Shown in pieces: positions 46,735 through 55,364 of a DNA stretch of 64,000 nucleotides. Position numbers and translations under genes: made by a program. The DNA is taken from assembly GCF_003131185.1 (NCBI RefSeq), contig NZ_QFFU01000007.1, positions 62,001-126,000 of the forward strand, written 5' to 3'. Source of the stretch: Pseudomonas ovata (lineage in GTDB: Bacteria > Pseudomonadota > Gammaproteobacteria > Pseudomonadales > Pseudomonadaceae). The notes below the pieces were generated by a model. The model searched no databases. It saw only the letters and a program-made list of their open reading frames with translations, and had not been told where the DNA came from. How positions within the stretch are numbered: position 1 is the stretch's first letter; every line of letters begins with the position of its first letter.

Positions 46735-46815
46735 CCCTGCTGCACAGCGGAACTTCATCCACCGGCCCGCATCACAGCTGCGACCCTTGCCTTGAGCCTG
46801 CTCACCGAGACCGAT

Positions 46816-48132
46816 ATGACCTGCGCTTCGCCCCGCCGCACCGCCCACCGCGCCGCCCTGCTCTACAGCGTTGCCGACCCTGCCGAGTGCGGCGTGCAGG
46901 CCAGCCACGTCTATATCGAAGACGGCCTGCTGCTGGTCGAAGAGGGTCATATCACCGCCGTGGGTCAGGCTGTCGAGCTGTTGCCGGGCCTTGATCCGCA
47001 GGTGCCCGTGATCGAGCACGCCAATGCGCTGATCACCCCAGGCTTCATCGACACCCATATCCATCTGCCCCAGGCCGGGATGATCGGCGCCTGGGGCGAG
47101 CAACTGCTCGACTGGCTCAACACCTACACCTTTCCGTGCGAGCGGCAGTTTGCCGACCCGGCGCATGCCGCTGACGCGGCCGAGCGGTTCATCCAGGAAC
47201 TGCTGCGCAACGGCACCACCACCGCCATGGTCTTTGGCAGCGTGCACAAGGCGTCGGTAGATGCTTTTTTCGAGGCCGCCGAACGGCGCAACCTGCGCAT
47301 GATCGCCGGCAAGGTGATGATGGACCGCAATGCCCCGGACGACCTGACCGACACGCCTGAATCGGGCTATGCCGACAGCAAGGCGTTGATCGAACGCTGG
47401 CATGGCAAGGGCCGTCTGAATTATGCCGTCACCCCGCGTTTTGCGCCCACCAGCACGCCTGAGCAACTGGCCATGGCCGGCCGCTTGCTGGGCGAATATC
47501 CGGGCCTGTACCTGCAGACGCACATCAGTGAAAGCCCGCAGGAAGTGGCCTGGGTCAAGGCGCTGTTTCCCGAGCGCAGCGGTTACCTGGATGTCTACGA
47601 CCATTACCGTCTGCTGGGCGAGCGCTCGCTGCTGGCTCACGGCGTACACCTGTGCGAGGCCGAATGCGCACGCCTGGCCCAGACCGGCTCGGCGATTGCC
47701 TTTTGCCCCACCTCCAACCTGTTTCTGGGCAGCGGGCTGTTCAACCTGCCGATGGCCGAACGGCACAAGGTCAATGTGGGTCTTGGCACCGATGTCGGCG
47801 CCGGCACCAGCTTTTCGATCCTGCAGACACTCAATGAAGCCTACAAAGTGATGCAGTTGCAGGGCGCACAACTGCACCCGTTCAAGGCACTGTACCTGGC
47901 GACCCTGGGCGGCGCCCGCGCCCTGCGCCTGGACGACCGGATCGGCAGCCTGCGCGTGGGGCTTGAGGCCGACTTTGTAGTACTCGATTACCACGCCACG
48001 CCGCTGCTCAAATACCGGCTGGCGCAGGCCCGTTCGATCGAGGAAACGCTGTTCGTGCTCATGACCCTGGGCGACGACCGCGTGGTGCGCCAGACCTGGT
48101 CGGCCGGCCAGTGCGTGCACGCACGTACCTGA
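46816..48132 (+). CDS. guaD: Guanine deaminase
   Basis: 438 residues, amidohydrolase converting guanine to xanthine. Zinc motif DTHIHLPQ (HxH) preceded by ITPGF, then LQTHISES, LLAHGVHL and GTDVGAGTSFS. The start MTCASPRRT was chosen over an upstream TTG. Xanthine dehydrogenase genes, usually beside guaD in P. putida, are not here. Confidence 0.93.
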   Translation: MTCASPRRTAHRAALLYSVADPAECGVQASHVYIEDGLLLVEEGHITAVGQAVELLPGLDPQVPVIEHANALITPGFIDTHIHLPQAGMIGAWGEQLLDWLNTYTFPCERQFADPAHAADAAERFIQELLRNGTTTAMVFGSVHKASVDAFFEAAERRNLRMIAGKVMMDRNAPDDLTDTPESGYADSKALIERWHGKGRLNYAVTPRFAPTSTPEQLAMAGRLLGEYPGLYLQTHISESPQEVAWVKALFPERSGYLDVYDHYRLLGERSLLAHGVHLCEAECARLAQTGSAIAFCPTSNLFLGSGLFNLPMAERHKVNVGLGTDVGAGTSFSILQTLNEAYKVMQLQGAQLHPFKALYLATLGGARALRLDDRIGSLRVGLEADFVVLDYHATPLLKYRLAQARSIEETLFVLMTLGDDRVVRQTWSAGQCVHART

Positions 48133-48405
48133 TGTGCCTTGCGACAGCCGCCTTTAGCACCGTTTGTGTGGGCGGCGGCTTGCCGGCGATGAAGTTTCAA
48201 CACTGCATCGCCCATCACAAAATGCATTTAAGACAAAAAAACGTAATCACTTAATGCATTTTTAAAATATTAGCTTATACCCAAAACGAATTTCCCTTCG
48301 CCTCGTATTGCCAATAATCTTATAAGCATTGGTGAGGCCACTGCGCCTTGCTTATAAGCAAAACCCTACCGTACACACGACTGGCCGCGATCGAAGGAGC
48401 GTCAC
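48133..48405. promoter_or_regulatory. AT-rich regulatory region before the sulfonate genes
   Basis: AT-rich against the GC-rich background. It holds palindromes AAATGCATTT (48220) and AATGCATT (48253), and two copies of CTTATAAGCA at 48319-48328 and 48351-48360, 32 bp apart (about three helical turns). Likely operator pair for a sulfur- or LysR-type regulator; the identity is not known. Confidence 0.5.
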
Positions 48406-49491
48406 ATGAGCGTCGAAATCATCGGCATGATCACCGCCACCCCCAGTGCCGAGGTGGACCAGCCACTGGGCGACGCCGTGGATGCCGACTTTGTCCGGCG
48501 CTTTGCCCAGGCCCATGAACAGGCCGGCTTCGACAAGGCGCTGGTGGGTTATTTTTCCAATGGTGCCGAAGGCGCCGTGGTCAGTTCATTCATCGCCGCT
48601 GCCACCGAGCGCCTGGGTATTCTGCTGGCCTACCGGCCCGGCGTGATCGCCCCGCCGCTGGCCGCCCGGCAACTGGCCACACTGGACCAATTCAGCAACG
48701 GCCGCCTGTCGCTCAATGTCATCAGCGGTGGCAGCGACACCGACCAGCAGCGCGACGGCGACTGGCTGGATCATGACCAGCGCTATGCGCGCACCGAGGA
48801 ATACCTGCAGGCCCTCAAGGCGATCTGGACCGCTGCCGGGCCGGTCGACCATGAAGGTCGCTTTTACCGTTTCAAGGGCGCGCTGCCTAATGTACGTCCC
48901 CGGCAGAAACCGCACATCCCTATCTATTTCAGCGGCTCGTCGCCAGCGGCGCTGGAGGTTGCAGCGCGCCATGCCGACACCTACATGCTCTGGGGCGAGC
49001 CACTGGCCGACTTTGCCGAGCATGTGCAGCACCTGCGGCGCATGGCCCAGCCGCAAGGCCGCAGCCCACGGATCTCGGTGTCGTTCCGGCCCATCGTGGC
49101 CGACACCGAGGAAGCGGCCTGGAAGCGCGCCGCCGAAATCCTCGAACGCATTCGCGACAACCGCGAGCGCTTCGGCCTGCCACTGCATGGCCATGCGCCA
49201 GGCAATGCCGGCTCACAACGGCTGCTGGCCGCCGCCCGGCGCGGCGAGGTGCTGGACGAACGGCTATGGACCGGCGTGGCACGGCTGACCGGCGCGCAAT
49301 GGAATTCCACGGCCCTGGTCGGTACGCCCGAGCAGGTCGCCGCTGCCCTGGGACGCTATTGGGCGCATGGCGCCAGCACCTTTCTGATTCGCGGCTTCGA
49401 CCCGCTGGCCGACGCCGAACTCTATGGCCGGGGCCTGATCCCGGCGATCCGTGAACACATCGCCCACCTGCAACCGCGCAAGGCCGGCTGA
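48406..49491 (+). CDS. LLM-class flavin-dependent oxidoreductase (alkanesulfonate monooxygenase-like)
   Basis: 361 residues, TIM-barrel flavin-dependent monooxygenase resembling SsuD: VGYFSNGAEGAVVSSFIAAATERLGILLAYRPGVI, SLNVISGGSDTDQQRDGDWLDHDQRYARTEEYL and FSGSSPAALEVAARHADTYMLWG are shared landmarks. It probably oxidises an organosulfur compound with FMNH2, releasing sulfite, but the flavin reductase is not adjacent. Perfect GAAGGAG ribosome site. Paired with a sulfonate-type binding protein. Confidence 0.88.
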   Translation: MSVEIIGMITATPSAEVDQPLGDAVDADFVRRFAQAHEQAGFDKALVGYFSNGAEGAVVSSFIAAATERLGILLAYRPGVIAPPLAARQLATLDQFSNGRLSLNVISGGSDTDQQRDGDWLDHDQRYARTEEYLQALKAIWTAAGPVDHEGRFYRFKGALPNVRPRQKPHIPIYFSGSSPAALEVAARHADTYMLWGEPLADFAEHVQHLRRMAQPQGRSPRISVSFRPIVADTEEAAWKRAAEILERIRDNRERFGLPLHGHAPGNAGSQRLLAAARRGEVLDERLWTGVARLTGAQWNSTALVGTPEQVAAALGRYWAHGASTFLIRGFDPLADAELYGRGLIPAIREHIAHLQPRKAG

Positions 49492-49505
49492 CCTGGAGAA
49501 GTCCC

Positions 49506-50459
49506 ATGAACCTGATTCAACTGTTGCGCCGCAGCCTGGTGGCGCTGGCCATCGCCGCGCCGGTGCTCAGCGCACAGGCCGCAGAGCCGACCGTACTGCG
49601 CGTCGGCGACCAGAACTACTACAACGTGCGCGCCTCGATGGAAGCCTCCGGCGTGCTCAAGGATGCACCTTATACCGTGGACTGGAAGCACTTCCAGTCG
49701 GCCGCGCCGGTGGCCGAAGGGCTGGAAGTCGGCGCGCTGGACCTGGGCTTTCTCGGCGACTCGGGCTTTATCTTCCTGGCCGCCAAGGGCGCGCAGGTCA
49801 AATTGATCGGTGTCTCGCGGCAAAACCCGGACACCATCGCCCTGCTGGTGCCCAAGGATTCGCCGGTCAAGACCATTCAGGACCTCAAGGGCAAGAAGGT
49901 CGCGTACTGGCCCGGCGCCTGGAGCCAGCAACTGACCCTGCGCGCCCTGGACAAGGCCGGCCTGCCGCATGACTACGTCGAGTTCGTCAAACTGATGCCG
50001 ATCGACGCCGCCGCCGCCTTCCCGCGTGGCAGCATCGACGCCTTCCCGGTGTGGGAACCCTATATCTCCCAACAGGTGGTGTTCTCCGGCGCCAAGCCGA
50101 TCATCACCGCCCGCGACCTGATGCCAGGGCTGTCGAGCATCGCCGCCAACGCCAATGCCATCGACCCCAAGCGTGAAGCCATTGCCGACTTCCTGGGCCG
50201 CCTGCAAAAGGCCCGCGCCTGGGTGGAGGCCAACAAGGACACCTACGCCGACCAGTGGGCGAAAAAAGCCAACCTTGATCCGGCCGTTTCACGCCACTGG
50301 ATCGGTCAGGCCAATATGACCGTAGGCCCGGTGGACGAACAGGCCGCCAAGGACTACCAGGGCACCGCAGATTTTCTGCAACAGACCGGCGCATTGCCCA
50401 AGCCGTTTGACACCCGCACCATCATCGACACCTCGTTCAGCCAGGCATTTACCCGGTAG
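49506..50459 (+). CDS. Sulfonate/taurine-type ABC transporter substrate-binding protein
   Basis: 317 residues with a signal peptide (LLRRSLVALAIAAPVLSAQA, cleavage near AQA-A). Mature NitT/TauT-type fold: VLRVGDQNYYNVRASMEA, VAEGLEVGALDLGFLGDSGFIFLAAKGAQV, DSPVKTIQDLKGKKVAYWPGAWSQQ. 14 bp after the monooxygenase. No permease or ATPase follows; a terminator lies downstream. It must borrow a transporter encoded elsewhere, or serve as a scavenger. Confidence 0.88.
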   Translation: MNLIQLLRRSLVALAIAAPVLSAQAAEPTVLRVGDQNYYNVRASMEASGVLKDAPYTVDWKHFQSAAPVAEGLEVGALDLGFLGDSGFIFLAAKGAQVKLIGVSRQNPDTIALLVPKDSPVKTIQDLKGKKVAYWPGAWSQQLTLRALDKAGLPHDYVEFVKLMPIDAAAAFPRGSIDAFPVWEPYISQQVVFSGAKPIITARDLMPGLSSIAANANAIDPKREAIADFLGRLQKARAWVEANKDTYADQWAKKANLDPAVSRHWIGQANMTVGPVDEQAAKDYQGTADFLQQTGALPKPFDTRTIIDTSFSQAFTR

Positions 50460-50476
50460 GACCGGCTTCAGCCGGG
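50457..50476 (+). repeat. REP half-element after the binding-protein gene
   Basis: TAGGACCGGCTTCAGCCGGG overlaps the stop codon of the binding-protein gene and matches the half at 32221. Solitary REP. Confidence 0.6.
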
Positions 50477-50617
50477 AACCGGGCACCGCCATTCGCTGCT
50501 AAAGCAGCGCCTACCAAACAGCATGCACCGTGCTGGTGCCTGCTTTTCAGGACAGACCTGCTACAGCGCACAAAGGTATGACTGGTCAGACCACATAAAC
50601 AAACCCGACATCCCTTC

Positions 50618-50641
50618 AAGCCCCGTAAACCGGGGCTTTCT
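50618..50641 (+). terminator. Terminator of the sulfonate operon
   Basis: AAGCCCCG / CGGGGCTT stem with TAAAC loop then TTCTC. It lies 160 bp after the binding-protein gene. Confidence 0.75.
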
Positions 50642-50721
50642 CATTGAAACCTCAAGGCAGGCAAACAAATTGCATAAGGTATTGCGTTCCGTCCACGCCC
50701 CTTTGCATAAGGTCCTGCCGA

Positions 50722-51723
50722 ATGAAAGTCCACGCTGCCCCGTTCGAGAAATACGTCAACCTGGCCGATGCCCGTCTGGGCACGCGTATCCTGTCGGTGA
50801 CCGATGACTGGTTTGCCGACGCCAACCGCCTGTTCCAGCCCCACGCAGCCGTGTGGAAAGAAGGCGTGTTCGATGACAACGGCAAGTGGATGGACGGCTG
50901 GGAATCGCGGCGCAAACGCTTCGAGGGCTACGACAGTGCAGTCATCCGCCTGGGCGTGGCGGGGGTGATCAAAGGCGTCGACATCGACACCTCCTGGTTC
51001 ACCGGCAACTACCCGCCCTCGGCCTCGCTGCAAGCCTGCTTTCTGGCCGACGGTGATCCGGACGACAGTACCGACTGGCTCGAAGTGCTGCCCTCGGTCG
51101 ACCTGCAGGGCAACAGTCACCATTACCACGCCATCGACGCCAGCCAGCCGTTCAGCCACCTGCGCCTGAACATCTACCCCGATGGCGGTGTTGCCCGCCT
51201 GCGGGTGCACGGCATTCCCTACCGTGACTGGTCGGCCGTCGACGTCGAACAGACCCTGGACCTGGCCTCGGCCCTCAACGGCGCGCGGGCAATTGCCTGT
51301 TCCGACGAGCACTACGGCAGCATGGGCAACCTGCTCAACCCCGGCCGCGGCGTGAACATGGGCGACGGCTGGGAAACCGCCCGCCGCCGCACCCCCGGCA
51401 ACGACTGGGTGATCGTCGCGCTGGGCCATCCGGGCGTCATCGAGCAAGTGATCGTCGACACCCTGCACTTCAAGGGCAACTACCCCGACAGCTGTTCGAT
51501 CCAGGGCGCATTCGTCAAGGGCGGCACCGACAGCCAGATCGAAACCCAGAGCCTGTTCTGGCGCGAACTGCTGCCCAGCCAGAAGCTGAGCATGCACGCC
51601 GAGCATGTGTTCAACGAACAGATCAAGGACCTGGGTCCGATCACCCATGTACGCCTGAACATTTTTCCCGATGGCGGCGTGAGCCGGTTGCGGCTGCTGG
51701 GCGTCGCGAAAAGCCTCGGATGA
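50722..51723 (+). CDS. alc: Allantoicase
   Basis: 333 residues; hydrolyses allantoate to ureidoglycolate and urea. Landmarks of the family: [60 protein letters not shown], with an internal duplication of the jelly-roll ([19 protein letters not shown] in the second half). The start [10 protein letters not shown] follows AAGG and a second copy of TTGCATAAGGT. Followed by allA. Confidence 0.95.
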   Translation: MKVHAAPFEKYVNLADARLGTRILSVTDDWFADANRLFQPHAAVWKEGVFDDNGKWMDGWESRRKRFEGYDSAVIRLGVAGVIKGVDIDTSWFTGNYPPSASLQACFLADGDPDDSTDWLEVLPSVDLQGNSHHYHAIDASQPFSHLRLNIYPDGGVARLRVHGIPYRDWSAVDVEQTLDLASALNGARAIACSDEHYGSMGNLLNPGRGVNMGDGWETARRRTPGNDWVIVALGHPGVIEQVIVDTLHFKGNYPDSCSIQGAFVKGGTDSQIETQSLFWRELLPSQKLSMHAEHVFNEQIKDLGPITHVRLNIFPDGGVSRLRLLGVAKSLG

Positions 51724-51729
51724 TTCAAG

Positions 51730-51766
51730 GCTTTTCGCGACCGCTGGTCGCTCCTACCTATCTCTA
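51730..51766. repeat. REP-like palindrome between alc and allA
   Basis: TTTTCGCGACCGCTGGTCGCTCCTA after the alc stop contains GCGACC / GGTCGC with a short loop. Same family as the element at 10676, likely acting on mRNA stability within the alc-allA transcript. Confidence 0.45.
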
Positions 51767-51783
51767 TCCACAGAAGAATCCCC

Positions 51784-52290
51784 ATGCGCCGCCTGATCAT
51801 CGAACCCTTGACCAAACACGCCTTCGCCCCTTTCGGCGAGGTGATCGAAACCGAAGGCAGCGCGCATTTTGCAATCAACAACGGTTCAACCCAGCGCTAT
51901 CACCGCCTGGCCGAGGTGCAGACCGCCACCCCTGACGACAAGGCGATCATCAGCATCTTCCGTGCCCAGGCGCTGCCGTGGCCGCTGACCATTACCATGC
52001 TCGAACGCCACCCACTGGGCAGCCAGGCCTTTATCCCGTTGCTGGGCAACCGCTTTGTCATCGTGGTGGCGCCGGCAGGTGACGAGCCGGATCCTGCGTT
52101 GATGCGCGCCTTTATCACCGATGGCAGACAAGGCATCAACTACGGTCGTGGCGTGTGGCATCACCCGGTGCTGAGCCTGCAGGCGCAGGATGATTTTCTG
52201 GTGGTGGACCGCAGCGGCGAGGGCAATAACTGCGATGAGTATTTCTTTGCAGAGGACCAGATGTACCAGCTGGACCCACACGCGACCTGA
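51784..52290 (+). CDS. allA: Ureidoglycolate lyase
   Basis: 168 residues; splits ureidoglycolate to glyoxylate and urea, the step after allantoicase. Signatures: LTKHAFAPFGEVIE at the N-terminus, LERHPLGSQAFIPL and GRGVWHHPVL. Follows alc by 60 bp. Confidence 0.94.
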   Translation: MRRLIIEPLTKHAFAPFGEVIETEGSAHFAINNGSTQRYHRLAEVQTATPDDKAIISIFRAQALPWPLTITMLERHPLGSQAFIPLLGNRFVIVVAPAGDEPDPALMRAFITDGRQGINYGRGVWHHPVLSLQAQDDFLVVDRSGEGNNCDEYFFAEDQMYQLDPHAT

Positions 52291-52371
52291 TCGATAGCCT
52301 CCTGCAGTGATACGCCACGGCACACCGTTCATCTGACATTGTGTTGACGTAAGCGCCGCATTGGTGTCTTC

Positions 52372-52385
52372 TGAAACCGTTTTCA
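52372..52385. promoter_or_regulatory. PtxS operator upstream of ptxS
   Basis: TGAAACCGTTTTCA, one mismatch from the PtxS palindrome TGAAACCGGTTTCA. It lies 33 bp before the chosen GTG start, so ptxS is probably autorepressed. Confidence 0.85.
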
Positions 52386-52417
52386 GAACCCGCCAATAAA
52401 GACAAAAGGTGTTCACT

Positions 52418-53440
52418 GTGGGCAGTTTTCCGGCGTCGCCACGCATGCGCGTGACCATGAACGATGTGGCCGAACTGGCCGGTGTGTCCAAGGCCAGCGT
52501 CTCGCGTTTCATTGGCGAGGACCGCCAGTTGCTGTCCGATGCCATCGCCTTGCGCATCGAACAGGCCATCGACACCCTCGGCTACCGCCCCAACCAGATG
52601 GCGCGTGGCCTCAAGCGCGGCCGCACCCGCCTGATCGGCATGCTGGTCGCCGACATCCGCAACCCCTATTCCATTGCTGTCATGCACGGCGTCGAGACCG
52701 CCTGCCGCCGCCACGGCTACAGCCTGGTGGTGTGCAACACCGACCGCGACGACGAGCAGGAGCGCCTGCACCTGGCGGCGCTGCGCTCGTACAACATCGA
52801 AGGCCTGATCGTGAACACCCTGGGCCATCACCTCGACGAGCTGCGCGACCTGCACCGCGAACTGCCCATGGTGCTGGTGGACCGTGACGTCGACCAACTG
52901 GACAGCGACCTGATCGGCCTGGACAACGTCGCCGCCGTGCAGCAAGCCATCGATCACCTTGAAGGCAATGGCTATCGCGACATCCTCCTGATCAGCGAAC
53001 AGCAGGACGGCACCAGTTCGCGCGCCCAGCGCATGGCGGCCTTCAAGGCGCAGATCAGCCAGCGCCCGGCCTTGCGCGGCCAGGTATTGCAGACCGACGA
53101 GCACCTGGGCGACCACTTGCGTACGTTTCTCGCCGCACCAGGGCCGGGCCCCAAGGCGCTGTTTACCGCCAATGGCGTCGCCACCCTGACCTGCACGCGC
53201 CTCTTGCGTGAACTGGGTTGCGACCTGTTCAACGACATCGGCCTGATCGCCCTGGACGAACTGGACTGGTATCCCCTGGTGGGCAGCGGCATCACCGCCC
53301 TGGCGCAACCGACCCACGAGATCGGCGTCACCGCGTTCCAGTGCCTGCTGGGCCGGCTGCGTGGCAACGAAGACCCGGCCCGGCACCTGGATTTCACCGC
53401 CCGGCTGATCGAACGCGGCTCGACCCGACCGCGACCCTGA
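52418..53440 (+). CDS. ptxS: LacI-family repressor PtxS of 2-ketogluconate metabolism
   Basis: 340 residues from the GTG with AAAGGTG at good spacing (another GTG is 9 bp upstream; ATG at MRVTMNDV is further in). LacI HTH MNDVAELAGVSKASVSRFIGED and hinge MARGLKRGRTRLIGMLVADI, then a periplasmic-binding-like ligand domain. 2-Ketogluconate releases it from operators, two of which flank it. It heads the kgu cluster. Confidence 0.92.
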   Translation: MGSFPASPRMRVTMNDVAELAGVSKASVSRFIGEDRQLLSDAIALRIEQAIDTLGYRPNQMARGLKRGRTRLIGMLVADIRNPYSIAVMHGVETACRRHGYSLVVCNTDRDDEQERLHLAALRSYNIEGLIVNTLGHHLDELRDLHRELPMVLVDRDVDQLDSDLIGLDNVAAVQQAIDHLEGNGYRDILLISEQQDGTSSRAQRMAAFKAQISQRPALRGQVLQTDEHLGDHLRTFLAAPGPGPKALFTANGVATLTCTRLLRELGCDLFNDIGLIALDELDWYPLVGSGITALAQPTHEIGVTAFQCLLGRLRGNEDPARHLDFTARLIERGSTRPRP

Positions 53441-53505
53441 CACCTGCTACGGTCAAACCGGGGCGCCATCCGCCGTTTTTCACCAGCCCCTTTCACGAAA
53501 CAAAA

Positions 53506-53519
53506 TGAAACCGGTTTCA
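53506..53519. promoter_or_regulatory. PtxS operator upstream of kguE
   Basis: TGAAACCGGTTTCA, a perfect 14-bp palindrome matching the known PtxS operator sequence, 14 bp before kguE. Confidence 0.93.
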
Positions 53520-53532
53520 GAGGACAATAACA

Positions 53533-54330
53533 ATGCACATGAACCCCGTCTCCATCAGCCTTTCCAGCTTCGGTGCCAGCGTGGTGCGCGAACGCGGGCA
53601 GGCGGCTTTTATCCCGCTGCTGGTCGACTGTGGCGTGTCGCGCATCGAACTGCGCGAAGAGCTGTTCACCCGCGAAGACCTTCCGGCCCTGGCCCATGCC
53701 ATTGCCGCACAAGGGCTGGAATGCCTGTATTCATCCCCTCTGGAGCTGTGGCTGCCCGACCAGGCGCAGCCCAACCCGGCACTGGCCGCCGCCCTTGAAC
53801 GTGCGCAAGCCTGTGGCGCGCAATGGCTGAAAGTATCGCTGGGGCACTTCACCCCGGCGTGCGACGTGCAGGCGCTGAGTGCGCAACTGGCGCGCCAGCC
53901 AGTGCAGTTGCTGGTCGAAAACGACCAGACCGCCCACGGCGGCCTGATCGCGCCGTTCTGCGCATTCTTTGCCAGGGTGCAATCGCTCACGCCCGCCATT
54001 GCCATGACCTTCGATGTCGGCAACTGGCAGTGGCAGGGCCAGGACGTGCTGCACGCCGCCGAGCAACTGGGGCGCCATGTGCGCTACGTGCACTTCAAGG
54101 CCGTGGCCCGCAAGGCCGACGGCCGGCTGGTCGCCACGCCACCGACCGAGGCCGACCTGCCGCACTGGCGCGCCGTGCTGGCGCACCTGCCTGCCGCCGT
54201 ACCGCGTGCCATCGAGTACCCCTTGCAAGGCGACGACCTACAGGCGGTGACGCTCAGCCAGGTCCACCTGCTGGCGCGCCTGGCGCCGCCGGCACCGGTT
54301 CAACCCGCACAGGTGGCTCATCATGGCTGA
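53533..54330 (+). CDS. kguE: KguE, sugar phosphate isomerase/epimerase-like protein
   Basis: 265 residues, TIM-barrel (xylose isomerase-like) protein of the 2-ketogluconate operon. Visible features: ISLSSFGASVVRERGQ start, LREELF, LLVENDQTAHGG and TFDVGNWQWQGQDV with putative metal ligands. Its exact role in 2-ketogluconate use is not settled. Overlaps kguK by 8 bp. Confidence 0.9.
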   Translation: MHMNPVSISLSSFGASVVRERGQAAFIPLLVDCGVSRIELREELFTREDLPALAHAIAAQGLECLYSSPLELWLPDQAQPNPALAAALERAQACGAQWLKVSLGHFTPACDVQALSAQLARQPVQLLVENDQTAHGGLIAPFCAFFARVQSLTPAIAMTFDVGNWQWQGQDVLHAAEQLGRHVRYVHFKAVARKADGRLVATPPTEADLPHWRAVLAHLPAAVPRAIEYPLQGDDLQAVTLSQVHLLARLAPPAPVQPAQVAHHG

Positions 54331-55291
54331 GATCGACATCCTCTCCTTCGGCGAAACCATGGCCATGTTCGTTGCCGAGCAGCCGGGCGATCTGGCCGGC
54401 GTCAGCCATTTTGAAAAACGCATCGCCGGCGCCGACAGCAACGTCGCCATCGGCCTGGCACGCCTGGGCTTCAAGGTAGCCTGGCTGAGCCGGGTCGGTG
54501 ACGACTCGCTGGGGCGTTTTGTGGTCGACACGCTGGAGCGCGAAGGCGTGAGCTGCGCGCACGTCAAGACCGACGCACACCTGCCCACCGGCTTTCAGCT
54601 CAAGTCCCGCGAGTTGGGCGGTGCGGACCCTGTGGTGGAGTACTTTCGCAAGGGCTCGGCGGCCAGCCGCCTGGCGCCCAAGGACATCGACCCACGCCTG
54701 TTCCAGGCCCGGCACCTGCACGCCACCGGTATCCCGGCGGCGCTGTCGGACAGTTGTCGCGAGCTGTCCCATGTCTTGATGCAGGGCATGCGCGACGCCG
54801 GGCGCAGCGTGTCGTTCGACCCCAACCTGCGCCCGTCACTGTGGCCGGACAAAGCCTGCATGGTGCGCGAGATCAACGCCCTGGCCGGCCTGGCGGATTG
54901 GGTATTGCCGGGGCTGGCCGAAGGCAAGGTGCTGACCGGCCATGACGACCCGCGCGACATCGCGGCGTTCTACCTGGAACGCGGGGTCAAGGCCGTGGTG
55001 ATCAAGCTGGGGGCCGAAGGCGCCTATTACCGCACCCCCACCGATGAAGGCCGTGTGGCCGGCGTGCCGGTCAGCCAGGTGGTCGACACCGTGGGCGCCG
55101 GCGATGGCTTTGCTGTCGGGGTGATCAGCGCCCTGCTGGAACACCAGGACCTGACCCAGGCCGTGGCCCGCGGCAACTGGATCGGCAGCCTGGCGGTACA
55201 GAGTCGCGGCGACATGGAAGGCCTGCCGGGACGCGCGGCGCTCGACGCCGCCTGGCCGCCTGTTTCACACCCGTTAAAACAACCGGCCTGA
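54323..55291 (+). CDS. kguK: 2-Ketogluconate kinase (PfkB family)
   Basis: 322 residues; phosphorylates 2-ketogluconate to 2-keto-6-phosphogluconate. PfkB signatures: GADSNVAIGLARLG at the N-terminus and the catalytic base in DTVGAGDGFAVG. LSFGETMAM start typical. Overlaps kguE. Confidence 0.94.
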   Translation: MAEIDILSFGETMAMFVAEQPGDLAGVSHFEKRIAGADSNVAIGLARLGFKVAWLSRVGDDSLGRFVVDTLEREGVSCAHVKTDAHLPTGFQLKSRELGGADPVVEYFRKGSAASRLAPKDIDPRLFQARHLHATGIPAALSDSCRELSHVLMQGMRDAGRSVSFDPNLRPSLWPDKACMVREINALAGLADWVLPGLAEGKVLTGHDDPRDIAAFYLERGVKAVVIKLGAEGAYYRTPTDEGRVAGVPVSQVVDTVGAGDGFAVGVISALLEHQDLTQAVARGNWIGSLAVQSRGDMEGLPGRAALDAAWPPVSHPLKQPA

Positions 55292-55364
55292 CCGCCATGC
55301 CCCTCCAGGGCACAACCGGCCCTGCTGGCCTGCTGACAACAACAAGAAACACAGGAATATCAAA

